The notes: generated from the letters alone by a model not told the origin. A stretch of DNA of 64,000 nucleotides from Sphingomonadaceae bacterium (GCA_020850455.1 JADZEQ010000005.1:470873-534872), one strand, 5' to 3'; numbered from the stretch's first letter, positions 8,692-16,397 are shown. Made by a program: numbers and translations.

Positions 8692-9381
8692 ATGTCGGCG
8701 ATGATTGACCGCGCGTCGCCCAATTTTGATGATCGCACGTTGCCCGTTTCGATCATCGTCCTCCATTATACCGGCATGCGCGACGGTGCATCGGCAATTG
8801 ACTGGCTCGCCAACCCGCAATCGCGCGTTTCGGCGCATTATGTGGTGAGTGAGGATGGCACCATCACCCGCATGGTGGCGGAGGATAAGCGCGCATGGCA
8901 CGCCGGGCGCAGCTATTGGCGTGGGGTTACCGACATTAATTCGGCCAGTGTCGGGATTGAAATCGTCAATCCTGGGCATGAATTTGGCTATCGCCCCTTT
9001 CCCGACGAACAGATCGACAGCGTCATCCGCCTCGTCCACCAGATAAAGGATCGCTATGCCATCACGCGTGGCAATGTCGTTGGCCATTCGGACATTGCTC
9101 CACAACGCAAGCAGGACCCCGGTGAGTTGTTTCCATGGGAACGCTTCGCGCGGCTACGCCTCGCGCTGCCGCGCCCGACCCGCGCGCTCACAGACCCCTT
9201 ATGGTCGGATGCCGGCTTTTTGTTGGCGCTCGAGCGTTTTGGTTATGATGTAACCGATCCTTTGGCCGCTACCGTTGCCTTTCAACGCCGCTTTCGCCCC
9301 GAATTGATCGACGGCACAATTGATGGCGAATGTCGCGCCATTTTGCTGGGGTTGCTGCTCCCCGGCCCGCAAGGCGATTGA
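8692..9381 (+). CDS. N-acetylmuramoyl-L-alanine amidase (Amidase_2, AmpD/AmiD type)
   Basis: This protein is predicted to cleave the amide bond between N-acetylmuramic acid and the stem peptide. The 229-residue protein carries the zinc amidase fold, with IVLHYTG (first His ligand), AHYVVSEDG, AWHAGRSYW and VVGHSDIAPQRKQDPG. A C-terminal peptidoglycan-binding-like segment follows (about 165-225). There is no evident signal peptide or lipobox, so cytoplasmic AmpD-like recycling activity is as likely as periplasmic AmiD-like activity. The stop codon overlaps the -35 element of the rnpB promoter. Confidence 0.85.
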   Translation: MSAMIDRASPNFDDRTLPVSIIVLHYTGMRDGASAIDWLANPQSRVSAHYVVSEDGTITRMVAEDKRAWHAGRSYWRGVTDINSASVGIEIVNPGHEFGYRPFPDEQIDSVIRLVHQIKDRYAITRGNVVGHSDIAPQRKQDPGELFPWERFARLRLALPRPTRALTDPLWSDAGFLLALERFGYDVTDPLAATVAFQRRFRPELIDGTIDGECRAILLGLLLPGPQGD

Positions 9382-9406
9382 ACCGTACGGCCCCATCGCC
9401 TATAAT
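9378..9406 (+). promoter_or_regulatory. Sigma-70-type promoter of rnpB
   Basis: The -35 hexamer TTGAAC (9378-9383) and a perfect -10 hexamer TATAAT (9401-9406) are separated by exactly 17 bases. Transcription would start near 9413, at the predicted 5' end of RNase P RNA. The -35 element overlaps the stop codon of the upstream amidase gene. Confidence 0.8.
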
Positions 9407-9413
9407 CCTTATG

Positions 9414-9803
<390 letters not shown>

Positions 9804-9843
9804 TTTTTTCAGCCGCTAAGGCAAAGATTTTTGGTGCAGGAAT

Positions 9844-10377
9844 ATGGCGCGCGCTACCCGTTCGGATAATTGGGGCTTTCCCCGCTGGAAGGGGTATGGA
9901 ACATCCCGCGATGCGGTAAAGGTGCGTCTGTGCGACCGCGAAGGGTGCGCCAATGTCGGTGATTGCCCGGCCCCCAAAGCCCCCAATAGTTCCGAACGCT
10001 GGATGTTCTGTCAGGAACATGCCGCCGAATATAATCGCGGCTGGAATTATTTCGAAGGATTGACAGAGGCGGAAATTGCCGAACGCGAACGGCGCGAACG
10101 TGCCGAAGCGGCGGGCTTTACAACATCACGCCATCAACAATGGGCCGATCGTGGCGACGAAGGGCGCAGCGGCGATGAGATGCGCGCACTCGACCTGTTT
10201 GATCTGCCGCCCGACGCCAGCATGGATGATATTCGCAAGGCCTGGCGCGCGCTCGCCAAGGAAACCCACCCCGACGTCAAACCCAATGATGCCGACGCGG
10301 CGGCCAAATTTCAGGCGGGGCAGGCGGCCTTTGAGATTTTGCGCGTGGCAGAGGAACGGCGCAGCTGGAAGGGATAA
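9844..10377 (+). CDS. J-domain protein with Cys-rich N-terminus
   Basis: This is a predicted DnaJ-family co-chaperone of 177 residues. The J domain is at the C-terminal end (about 115-177), with the HPD motif that stimulates Hsp70 ATPase activity (ETHPDVKPND). The N-terminal half has four cysteines and a histidine in a zinc-ribbon-like arrangement (CDREGC, GDCPAPK, FCQEH). This layout is unlike DnaJ itself, which has its J domain at the N-terminus. The client is unknown. It follows rnpB and converges on sufE, with only about 10 bases between the two stop codons. Confidence 0.8.
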   Translation: MARATRSDNWGFPRWKGYGTSRDAVKVRLCDREGCANVGDCPAPKAPNSSERWMFCQEHAAEYNRGWNYFEGLTEAEIAERERRERAEAAGFTTSRHQQWADRGDEGRSGDEMRALDLFDLPPDASMDDIRKAWRALAKETHPDVKPNDADAAAKFQAGQAAFEILRVAEERRSWKG

Positions 10378-10387
10378 TCCCACCGTT

Positions 10388-10792
10388 TCAGCAATATCGC
10401 TCCGCCGTTGCGCGGATGAGCGCGATCATATTGGGAATGCCCTGAGTCCGGTTGCTCGACAATTGGTTCTTGAGGTCAAATGGTGCCAGCATCGCCGCCA
10501 CATCGGTCGCCAATATAGCATCGGGGCTTGCATCCTGCACCGCGCTCAGCACCAAGGCGATAATTCCTTTGGTAATCGCGGCATTGCTGTCGGCCAGAAA
10601 ATGCAGACGACCATCGGTGAGGCGGGTGGGGTAAACCCAGACGCTTGCCGAACAGCCGCGCACCAAAGTTACGTCATTTTTGAGCGCATCGGGCATGGGT
10701 TCGAGGGCCTGCCCCAGCTCAATCAACAGGCGATAGCGCTCATCGCCATCCAAAAACCCATATTCTTCGGCTATATCGTCAATCTGGCGCAT
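10388..10792 (-). CDS. sufE: Cysteine desulfuration protein SufE
   Basis: SufE accepts sulfur from the desulfurase SufS during iron-sulfur cluster assembly in the cytoplasm. The 134-residue protein matches the family length, and the persulfide-forming cysteine lies in VRGCSASVWV. A typical N-terminal DEYGFLD-like helix is also present (IAEEYGFLDG). No other suf genes are in the window. The gene lies 39 bases downstream of the small membrane-protein genes of the psp operon, so read-through from that operon is possible. Confidence 0.9.
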   Translation of the reverse strand: MRQIDDIAEEYGFLDGDERYRLLIELGQALEPMPDALKNDVTLVRGCSASVWVYPTRLTDGRLHFLADSNAAITKGIIALVLSAVQDASPDAILATDVAAMLAPFDLKNQLSSNRTQGIPNMIALIRATAERYC

Positions 10793-10831
10793 AGCGCCCG
10801 CCTCTAATCGGCGAACGCGCGCGCAGCAAGG

Positions 10832-11083
10832 TTAGAGGTCAACGCCAGCGGCGATGGCTTCCAATTGACGCACCCGTTCGCGCAAATCGGCGATTTCAAT
10901 GCGGCTGCCGCTGATGGCCATGTCTGACGGACAGGCATCGCGACCCTGCATCATGCCGTCCAGTTCGTGGCGGCGCAGAGCGATCCAGTCACGCCAGCCC
11001 TTGAGTGTGGCGAGGCTGACGATAGCGACGGCGCATAACGCCATGCTGGCGGTTAGCAATGTAAGGGAAAATTCGGTCATCAT
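10832..11083 (-). CDS. Small membrane protein at the end of the psp operon
   Basis: This 83-residue protein has one N-terminal membrane segment (about 6-28), a basic patch, and a C-terminal helix ending in RERVRQLEAIA. That ending resembles the start of the coiled-coil motif in the other psp-operon proteins but lacks its second half. No enzyme signature is visible. Position and topology (membrane segment plus cytoplasmic heptad helix) suggest a degenerate PspB-like component. Function is inferred from context only. Confidence 0.6.
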   Translation of the reverse strand: MMTEFSLTLLTASMALCAVAIVSLATLKGWRDWIALRRHELDGMMQGRDACPSDMAISGSRIEIADLRERVRQLEAIAAGVDL

Positions 11084-11144
11084 GGTAATCCTTTGACTAA
11101 GTTTGCGTCATTCCCCTTGCCGCAATAATTCAGTCTTCATGCTC

Positions 11145-11408
11145 TCAATGGTCACGTTGGTCGCGCAGAGCCTCTATCTCCTCAGCCACCACAATCCCGC
11201 GATCAGTGATGATACGCTCGAGCACGCGCACCCGTTGTTCGAGCCGTTCGGTGTGCGCTGCATATTGGGCTGCCTTTTCGGCGGTGGCGCCGGCCTGTAG
11301 TTCGAGCTGCTTTTCGCGAAACTCAATCGTCCGGCGATAGGATCGGGCGGCAATCGCCACAATCGGGATTAGCAACGCGATGATGGGAATAAATACACCG
11401 ATATTCAT
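11145..11408 (-). CDS. PspB-like small membrane/coiled-coil protein (paralogue 3)
   Basis: The 87-residue protein has an N-terminal hydrophobic segment (about 4-22). A charged helix and the shared C-terminal motif RVRVLERIITD-x6-EEIEALR follow. The same motif ends the two proteins encoded upstream and PspC, so the group probably arose by tandem duplication. E. coli PspB has the same plan of one membrane helix and a cytoplasmic leucine-zipper-like helix, and works with PspC to release PspA. A similar partner role is likely but unproven. Confidence 0.65.
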   Translation of the reverse strand: MNIGVFIPIIALLIPIVAIAARSYRRTIEFREKQLELQAGATAEKAAQYAAHTERLEQRVRVLERIITDRGIVVAEEIEALRDQRDH

Positions 11409-11419
11409 GATCTATGTCC

Positions 11420-11752
11420 TCAGTTCGACAGCCGTCGCAGCGCGTCAATTTCATTGGCCAGTTGCGAACTGCCGTCGGTGACGATGCGTTCGACATTGGC
11501 CAGGCGATCCTTTACCGAACCCAGCTCGGCGCGCAGCTGCGCATTTTCCTGACTGATCAGCTTGATGCGCTCGACATGTTCTTCGTCCATCTTTTTGGGA
11601 TAGACGGCCTGTCCCCAAGCCCCGTCGAGCGGATAGCCGTGGCGGATGCGCAGCCATGTGGTGACAACCCAACCAACCACGCCCAACGCGCCGACGATGG
11701 CGATGACCGGGGCCAGATTGCTGATGATCGCCATGGTTTCTAACTGGTTCAT
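11420..11752 (-). CDS. PspB-like small membrane/coiled-coil protein (paralogue 2)
   Basis: The 110-residue protein has one membrane segment (about 12-32). The block GWVVTTWLRIRHGYPLDGAWG follows immediately and is shared almost residue for residue with the neighbouring 93-residue protein. A coiled coil then ends in RLANVERIVTD-x5-ANEIDALR. Start ATG at 11752; an in-frame ATG at 11734 is possible. The clear similarity to the adjacent gene shows a local duplication. Predicted role: envelope-stress sensing or PspA docking. Confidence 0.68.
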   Translation of the reverse strand: MNQLETMAIISNLAPVIAIVGALGVVGWVVTTWLRIRHGYPLDGAWGQAVYPKKMDEEHVERIKLISQENAQLRAELGSVKDRLANVERIVTDGSSQLANEIDALRRLSN

Positions 11753-11775
11753 GTCGGTTTCCTATGGTGATGTGT

Positions 11776-12057
11776 TCAACGCAGCGCGTCGATTTCGGCG
11801 GCGAGGTTGTGGCTCTTGTCGGTGACGATGCGTTCGAGCACCGCGACGCGTTCTTCGATACGCAGCACCTTGCCTTTAAGATCGGCATTTTCGTTCGAAA
11901 GCAGCGCAATGTGGCGTTCACCCTCTGCACCTTTTTCGACCAGACCGCCCCATTCGCCTTCGACGGGATAGCCATGGCGTGCGCGGATCCAGGTGGTGAT
12001 GACCCAGCCGACCATCGACATGCCGATTATCATCAGAACAAAGATTTTGCCTTCCAT
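11776..12057 (-). CDS. PspB-like small membrane/coiled-coil protein (paralogue 1)
   Basis: The 93-residue protein has an N-terminal membrane segment (about 5-22), the block GWVITTWIRARHGYPVEGEWG, and a coiled coil ending in RVAVLERIVTD-x5-AAEIDALR. It is the closest relative of the 110-residue neighbour. It lies 27 bases downstream of pspC in the same direction. I infer a Psp accessory membrane protein; no experimentally characterised homologue comes to mind with certainty. Confidence 0.68.
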   Translation of the reverse strand: MEGKIFVLMIIGMSMVGWVITTWIRARHGYPVEGEWGGLVEKGAEGERHIALLSNENADLKGKVLRIEERVAVLERIVTDKSHNLAAEIDALR

Positions 12058-12084
12058 CTTAATCCTCCCATTGGGGCGCGCGGC

Positions 12085-12459
12085 TTAGCGCAGCGCCTCT
12101 ATTTCGTCGGCCAACTGGGTGTTGCGGCTGGTATAGAACAGCTCCACATCGGCCAATCGGCGGTCGAGGTCGCGAAAGCTGGCGCGAACGTCGCGGGCCG
12201 ATCGGGCGGGATTCGCACGCACCCCCTGCCAGAATTTCTCTTCCTCGACATTGTCATAGAGGCCGGTTGGCTTGGACTGTGCCAGCCAGCCGATGGCGTA
12301 ATAAGCGATCAGCGGCCAGCCAAAGCTGATGGTGAGGATGACAAAGCCGAGGCGGATCCACAGGGCGTCTATCCCGGTATAATCGGCAAGCCCCGAACAA
12401 ACCCCCAGATGCTTGGAATCTTGTTTGTTGAGATAATATTTGGTCCGGCGCGGTTCCAT
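12085..12459 (-). CDS. pspC: Phage shock protein PspC
   Basis: PspC is an inner-membrane protein that, with PspB, senses envelope stress and recruits PspA. The 124-residue protein has the PspC domain: KYYLNKQDSKHLGVCSGLADYTG, followed by hydrophobic segments around 33-60. The C-terminal cytoplasmic tail ends in RLADVELFYTSRNTQLADEIEALR-like heptads (LADEIEALR), related to the small proteins encoded downstream. It is 3 bases from pspB, so the two are translationally coupled. Confidence 0.9.
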   Translation of the reverse strand: MEPRRTKYYLNKQDSKHLGVCSGLADYTGIDALWIRLGFVILTISFGWPLIAYYAIGWLAQSKPTGLYDNVEEEKFWQGVRANPARSARDVRASFRDLDRRLADVELFYTSRNTQLADEIEALR

Positions 12460-12462
12460 GGC

Positions 12463-12753
12463 TCAGTTGCTCCTCTCATGCGCGCGATATTCGAGGCGGC
12501 GTTCCTCTTCGCGTTCACGCTCATTGCGGATGGCGGGATGCCAGTCGGGGTTGTCGGCAGCTATAATGCGTTCGACGGTGTGCATCCGGTCTTCGAGGCG
12601 GCGGGCGAACTCATAAAGTTCGTCGAGCAACCGCTCATCCTCAATGGGCAGGGCTGCCGCGCTCTTCCACTTGGTCACATAGTGAAAGATCAGCCACGGC
12701 AGACCGATGAACAGCATCGCCACAACGACGATGGGGACGAAAATATCCTCCAC
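12463..12753 (-). CDS. pspB: Phage shock protein PspB
   Basis: PspB is a small inner-membrane sensor that acts with PspC. The 96-residue protein has one N-terminal membrane helix (about 4-26), then a cytoplasmic helix containing LLDELYEFARRLEDRMHTVERII. The VERII segment is the same element found in the paralogues downstream. The C-terminus is highly charged. It lies 3 bases downstream of pspA and 3 bases upstream of pspC, the canonical pspA-pspB-pspC order. Confidence 0.9.
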   Translation of the reverse strand: MEDIFVPIVVVAMLFIGLPWLIFHYVTKWKSAAALPIEDERLLDELYEFARRLEDRMHTVERIIAADNPDWHPAIRNEREREEERRLEYRAHERSN

Positions 12754-12756
12754 GGC

Positions 12757-13428
12757 TTAGCCTCCCTTTTTCTTGGCGGCAGCTTTCAATGCTGCCAGCT
12801 CAGCTTCGATTGAATCGGATGCCGACAGGTCGGCAAATTCGTCTTCGAGTGTCCGATGGCCGCTGCCCATCGCGAGCGAATCGGCCCGCCCTTCGGCTTC
12901 GTCCACGCGGCGTTCCATATCCTCAAAGCGCGAAAAGGCTTCGGATGTGCGCGCACCATGGGTTACTTCGCGCATGCGAATCTTGTTTTCGGCAGCATCG
13001 AGGCGGATGTTGATGCTCGACTGACGCGTGCGTGCTTCGCGCAGTTTGGCTTGCAATTTGGTAATGTCCGCCTCATAGCCCTTCATGCTTTCGTCAAGAA
13101 CGGCAATTTCGCGGCCCAATTGTTCGGCCATATCGCTGGCTTTTTGCTTTTCGATGAGCGCGGCCTTGGCCAGGTCTTCGCGGTCTTTGGACAGTGCCAG
13201 TTCCGCCTTTTCCAGCCAGCTTTCCTGCAGGCTGTTCAATTTGGCGATGTGACGGCGCATTTCCTTTTGATCGGCGATGGTGCGCGCAGCGGAGGCGCGC
13301 ACTTCAACCAAGGTTTCTTCCATTTCAAAGATGATCATCCGAATCAGCTTGGCGGGGTCTTCGGCCCGGTCGAGCAATTCGGTCATATTGGCCGCGATAA
13401 TGTCGCGAGTCCGTGAAAAAATCCCCAT
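12757..13428 (-). CDS. pspA: Phage shock protein PspA
   Basis: PspA is a peripheral membrane protein that assembles on damaged inner membrane to limit proton leakage; in E. coli it also binds and inhibits PspF. The 223-residue protein begins MGIFSRTRDIIAANMTELLDRAEDP, a typical amphipathic membrane-binding N-terminus. It continues as a long coiled coil (IFEMEETLVEVRASAA). I chose the ATG at 13428 because it gives this conserved start and has AGGAGG about 10 bases upstream. Open sequence extends further upstream but is not PspA-like. Confidence 0.94.
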   Translation of the reverse strand: MGIFSRTRDIIAANMTELLDRAEDPAKLIRMIIFEMEETLVEVRASAARTIADQKEMRRHIAKLNSLQESWLEKAELALSKDREDLAKAALIEKQKASDMAEQLGREIAVLDESMKGYEADITKLQAKLREARTRQSSINIRLDAAENKIRMREVTHGARTSEAFSRFEDMERRVDEAEGRADSLAMGSGHRTLEDEFADLSASDSIEAELAALKAAAKKKGG

Positions 13429-13502
13429 CGAAGCAATACCTCCTGTACGGCGGGCACTATAATCGAAACCGGCCGTGATACGCGATAGGCGTTCGAAAAA
13501 AT

Positions 13503-13547
13503 GCGGTGCCGGGGCTGGGCAAGGGGGGGGGTGTGCCCCGGCACCGC
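13503..13547 (-). terminator. Terminator-like hairpin between the leader ORF and pspA
   Basis: A perfect 13-bp stem (GCGGTGCCGGGGC pairing with GCCCCGGCACCGC) encloses a 19-base loop containing a run of nine G on the plus strand (C on the transcript). On the minus strand the stem is followed directly by ATTTTTT. That is the layout of an intrinsic terminator, placed inside the psp transcription unit 75 bases before pspA. It could act as an attenuator, or end a short leader transcript if pspA has its own promoter. Confidence 0.65.
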
Positions 13548-13565
13548 GATAGGCGACGGGCAGGG

Positions 13566-13718
13566 TCATGCCAGTCGTCCTGCACTTGCCCCGATCGCTT
13601 CGGAGACGATCGGCGCGGGAAGTGGATCCGACATCTGTTGATGCAGCGCGACGACGATGGGGATGAGCAGCATCGCGGCCATCAATGGCTGCGATAGAAG
13701 GGAGAGCCTGCGTGTCAT
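13566..13718 (-). CDS. 50-residue membrane microprotein, first reading frame of the psp unit
   Basis: The frame encodes about 50 residues beginning MTRRLSLLSQPLMAAM, with one hydrophobic segment (about 10-24) and a small-residue C-terminus (SEAIGASAGRLA). The ATG at 13718 lies about 39 bases downstream of the predicted start of the sigma-54 transcript, and AAAGG precedes it by about 10 bases. I do not recognise a family. E. coli has small Psp proteins (PspD, PspG), but similarity cannot be claimed. The promoter position is the main reason to believe it is translated. Confidence 0.45.
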   Translation of the reverse strand: MTRRLSLLSQPLMAAMLLIPIVVALHQQMSDPLPAPIVSEAIGASAGRLA

Positions 13719-13767
13719 CGTCGTTATGCCTTTCGGTGAAAATATCGTTCCACATACCATCCCATAA

Positions 13768-13782
13768 GCAATTGCTGTGCCA
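13768..13782 (-). promoter_or_regulatory. Sigma-54 promoter of the psp operon
   Basis: Read on the minus strand, the sequence is TGGCAC-AGCAA-TTGC. It matches the sigma-54 consensus TGGCAC-N5-TTGC at every fixed position. Transcription would start near 13757 and run toward pspA. It lies between pspF and the psp genes, the same arrangement as in E. coli, where PspF activates sigma-54 polymerase at pspA. Confidence 0.88.
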
Positions 13783-13834
13783 ATCGCAGTTTTCCGGCAT
13801 TGTCAGCAGTCAAGCGGCCAGATTTGCGGAAAAG

Positions 13835-13868
13835 TTGGGAAATTTTGCTTGCCTTTCAGTGGGAAATT
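13835..13868 (-). promoter_or_regulatory. Paired direct repeats, candidate PspF-binding sites
   Basis: The repeats TTGGGAAATT (13835-13844) and GTGGGAAATT (13859-13868) share TGGGAAATT, 24 bases apart. They lie roughly 78-111 bases upstream of the predicted psp transcription start, the distance range of the two PspF sites in E. coli. They also sit just in front of pspF, so they could mediate autoregulation. This is inference from spacing and repetition. Confidence 0.45.
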
Positions 13869-13883
13869 ACACCACATGTTGGC

Positions 13884-14912
<1,029 letters not shown>

Positions 14913-15011
14913 CTGTTGGTTGATTTTCAACTAACGGAAAAATAGCCAGAAAATTTTGAAATTACGGGGCGCGTGGATTTGATTTGCCGCGTCGGAGCGC
15001 CTATGGCCACC

Positions 15012-15120
15012 CCGACCCATAGGAATGCGGTCCGTGACCGTGATCTCCCATTTTTGCGTCCAGTGCAGCGTGAAAAGACGGACGGGCTGGTAATTGTCCA
15101 GTTCCCGTCCTGTGGGTCGG
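15012..15120 (+). ncRNA. Structured leader or small RNA upstream of sodB
   Basis: The end segments CCGACCCATA (15012-15021) and TGTGGGTCGG (15111-15120) pair over 10 bp with one wobble, closing a roughly 109-base element. Inside its 3' half, GGACGGG-CTGG (15080-15090) pairs with CCAG-TT-CCCGTCC (15098-15110). The 5' closing arm can instead pair with CCTATGG just upstream (15000-15006). A possible promoter (TTGATT, 17 bases, TATGGC at 15002) would start transcription at the 5' arm. The element ends about 43 bases before sodB. I cannot assign an RNA family; a cis-acting leader or an independent small RNA are both possible. Confidence 0.4.
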
Positions 15121-15163
15121 CGCCACGGCGCTCAACCCCACGCACCAATAATGGAGCAGGCAA

Positions 15164-15775
15164 ATGGCCTTCATTCTTCCCCCCCTGCCTTATGCCAAGG
15201 ATAGTTTTGGCTCGCTGATTTCGGCGGAGGCTTTTGATTTTCACCACGGCAAGCATCATCAGGCCTATGTCACCAAGGCGAATGAATTGGTTGCCGCCGA
15301 CCCTGCGCTGCAGGGTAAGTCGCTGGTCGAACTCATCACATCGTCAAAGGGTGGTCTGTTCAACCAGGTCGGGCAGATTTGGAACCACAGCTTCTATTGG
15401 CAATGTCTGTCGCCTGAAAAGCAGGAACCGGCCGGCAAGCTCAAGGCGTTGATAGACGCGCAATTTGGCTCGACCGATGCGCTGGTCGATGCACTCAAGG
15501 CCGAAGCGGTCGGCCATTTCGGCAGCGGTTGGGCGGCGCTCAACCTCGATGGTGATCGCTTGGTTGTCACCAGCTACCATGATGCCGATTGCCCGGTGGC
15601 ACATGGTGCGGTGCCCCTGCTCATCTTTGATGTGTGGGAACATGCCTATTATATCGACCATCGCAATGCCCGCCCCGCCTATGCCGAAGGCGTGTTGCGT
15701 AATGCGATCAACTGGGAATTTGTTGCCCAGAACCTCGATGGGGCAGGGGCGAGCCGCGCTGACCAAGCAGGCTGA
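15164..15775 (+). CDS. sodB: Superoxide dismutase, Fe/Mn family
   Basis: The enzyme converts superoxide to oxygen and hydrogen peroxide. The 203-residue protein has all four metal-ligand contexts: HHGKHHQAYV (first His), NHSFYW (second His), and DVWEHAYYID (Asp and His). The GGLFNQVGQIWNHSF segment resembles the iron-type enzymes, but metal preference is not certain from sequence. There is no signal peptide, so it is cytoplasmic. GGAGCAGG precedes the ATG. The gene follows the structured candidate leader and is followed by a strong bidirectional terminator. Confidence 0.95.
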   Translation: MAFILPPLPYAKDSFGSLISAEAFDFHHGKHHQAYVTKANELVAADPALQGKSLVELITSSKGGLFNQVGQIWNHSFYWQCLSPEKQEPAGKLKALIDAQFGSTDALVDALKAEAVGHFGSGWAALNLDGDRLVVTSYHDADCPVAHGAVPLLIFDVWEHAYYIDHRNARPAYAEGVLRNAINWEFVAQNLDGAGASRADQAG

Positions 15776-15779
15776 CAAA

Positions 15780-15804
15780 AAAGGGGGGCGTGATGCCCCC
15801 CTTT
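15780..15804. terminator. Bidirectional terminator between sodB and the PuuD-like gene
   Basis: A perfect 10-bp stem (AAAGGGGGGC with GCCCCCCTTT) surrounds a 5-base loop. It is flanked by A-rich sequence on the left and T-rich sequence on the right. It lies between two converging genes and can form a hairpin followed by U residues in either direction. Confidence 0.85.
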
Positions 15805-15824
15805 CTTATACCCTGTGACCGAAC

Positions 15825-16397
15825 TCAATAATTGGCGATGTTGGAATTGATCATCGCATAGAACATCGGCAGCGACAAAAGCACGTTGAGGCGGGAGAAT
15901 ATCAGCCCGCGTGTCGCGGCAGCGGCCTTGGCGGCGTCATCCGCCTCCACCAGTCCCAACACTTTTTTCTGTGCCGGCCAGATGAGGAACCAGACGTTGA
16001 ACGCCATGATCAGCGCCAGCCACATGCCGATGCCGATCATCCGCGTATTGGGGTCCATCAACGACATGGCGGTGTGCAGATAACCAGCCTGCCACGCGAT
16101 GCCAAAGCCGGTCAATACGGTGAAGGCAGCGCCCCAACGGAAAAAGAATAGCGCGCTTGGCGCGATATATTTGGTGACCCCGCCTTTCAATTCGGCTGGC
16201 ACCTTGGGCATGGTCGGCGTTTGGACAAAGTTGAAATAATAAAGCAGGCCGATCCACATCACCCCGAAAAACAGGTGCAGCCAGTGCAAAATCCCGCTCG
16301 CCAGCTGGGCATTACCGGCAACGCACCACATGAGCGCAATCGCTGCCAACAGACCGACCACCAGCACGGCATGCAGATTTCCGAAAAATTTGCTCAT
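15825..16397 (-). CDS. PuuD-like multi-spanning membrane protein
   Basis: The 190-residue protein has about four hydrophobic segments (near 5-24, 32-55, 78-100, 120-140, with a further one at the C-terminus). It contains HWLHLFFGVMWIGLLYYFNF, characteristic of the urate hydroxylase PuuD membrane domain. Characterised PuuD proteins are longer and carry a C-terminal cytochrome c domain with CxxCH; none is present here. Urate oxidation is therefore doubtful. A haem-protein or other membrane redox role is possible. I chose the ATG at 16397 (MSKFFGNLHAV). No purine-degradation gene is adjacent. Confidence 0.6.
   Translation of the reverse strand: MSKFFGNLHAVLVVGLLAAIALMWCVAGNAQLASGILHWLHLFFGVMWIGLLYYFNFVQTPTMPKVPAELKGGVTKYIAPSALFFFRWGAAFTVLTGFGIAWQAGYLHTAMSLMDPNTRMIGIGMWLALIMAFNVWFLIWPAQKKVLGLVEADDAAKAAAATRGLIFSRLNVLLSLPMFYAMINSNIANY

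Noticed and set aside
11764-12813. Long plus-strand open frame opposite the psp genes
   Set aside because: It lies antisense to pspC, pspB and their paralogues, which have clear family motifs. The translated sequence has no recognisable domain.
13516-13534. Nine-G run in the psp hairpin as a G-quadruplex or contingency locus
   Set aside because: There is a single tract in an intergenic loop, not in a coding frame, and there are not four G-tracts. Length variation cannot be judged from one sequence.
14915-14935. Hairpin just after pspF as a terminator
   Set aside because: GTTGGTTGA and TCAACTAAC form a 9-bp stem with a 3-base loop, but it is A+T-rich and followed by GGAAAAATA rather than a T-tract.
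14927-15259. Minus-strand open frame upstream of sodB as a protein gene
   Set aside because: It overlaps the sodB start and the structured element, has no recognisable domain, and its codon pattern is better explained by RNA structure.
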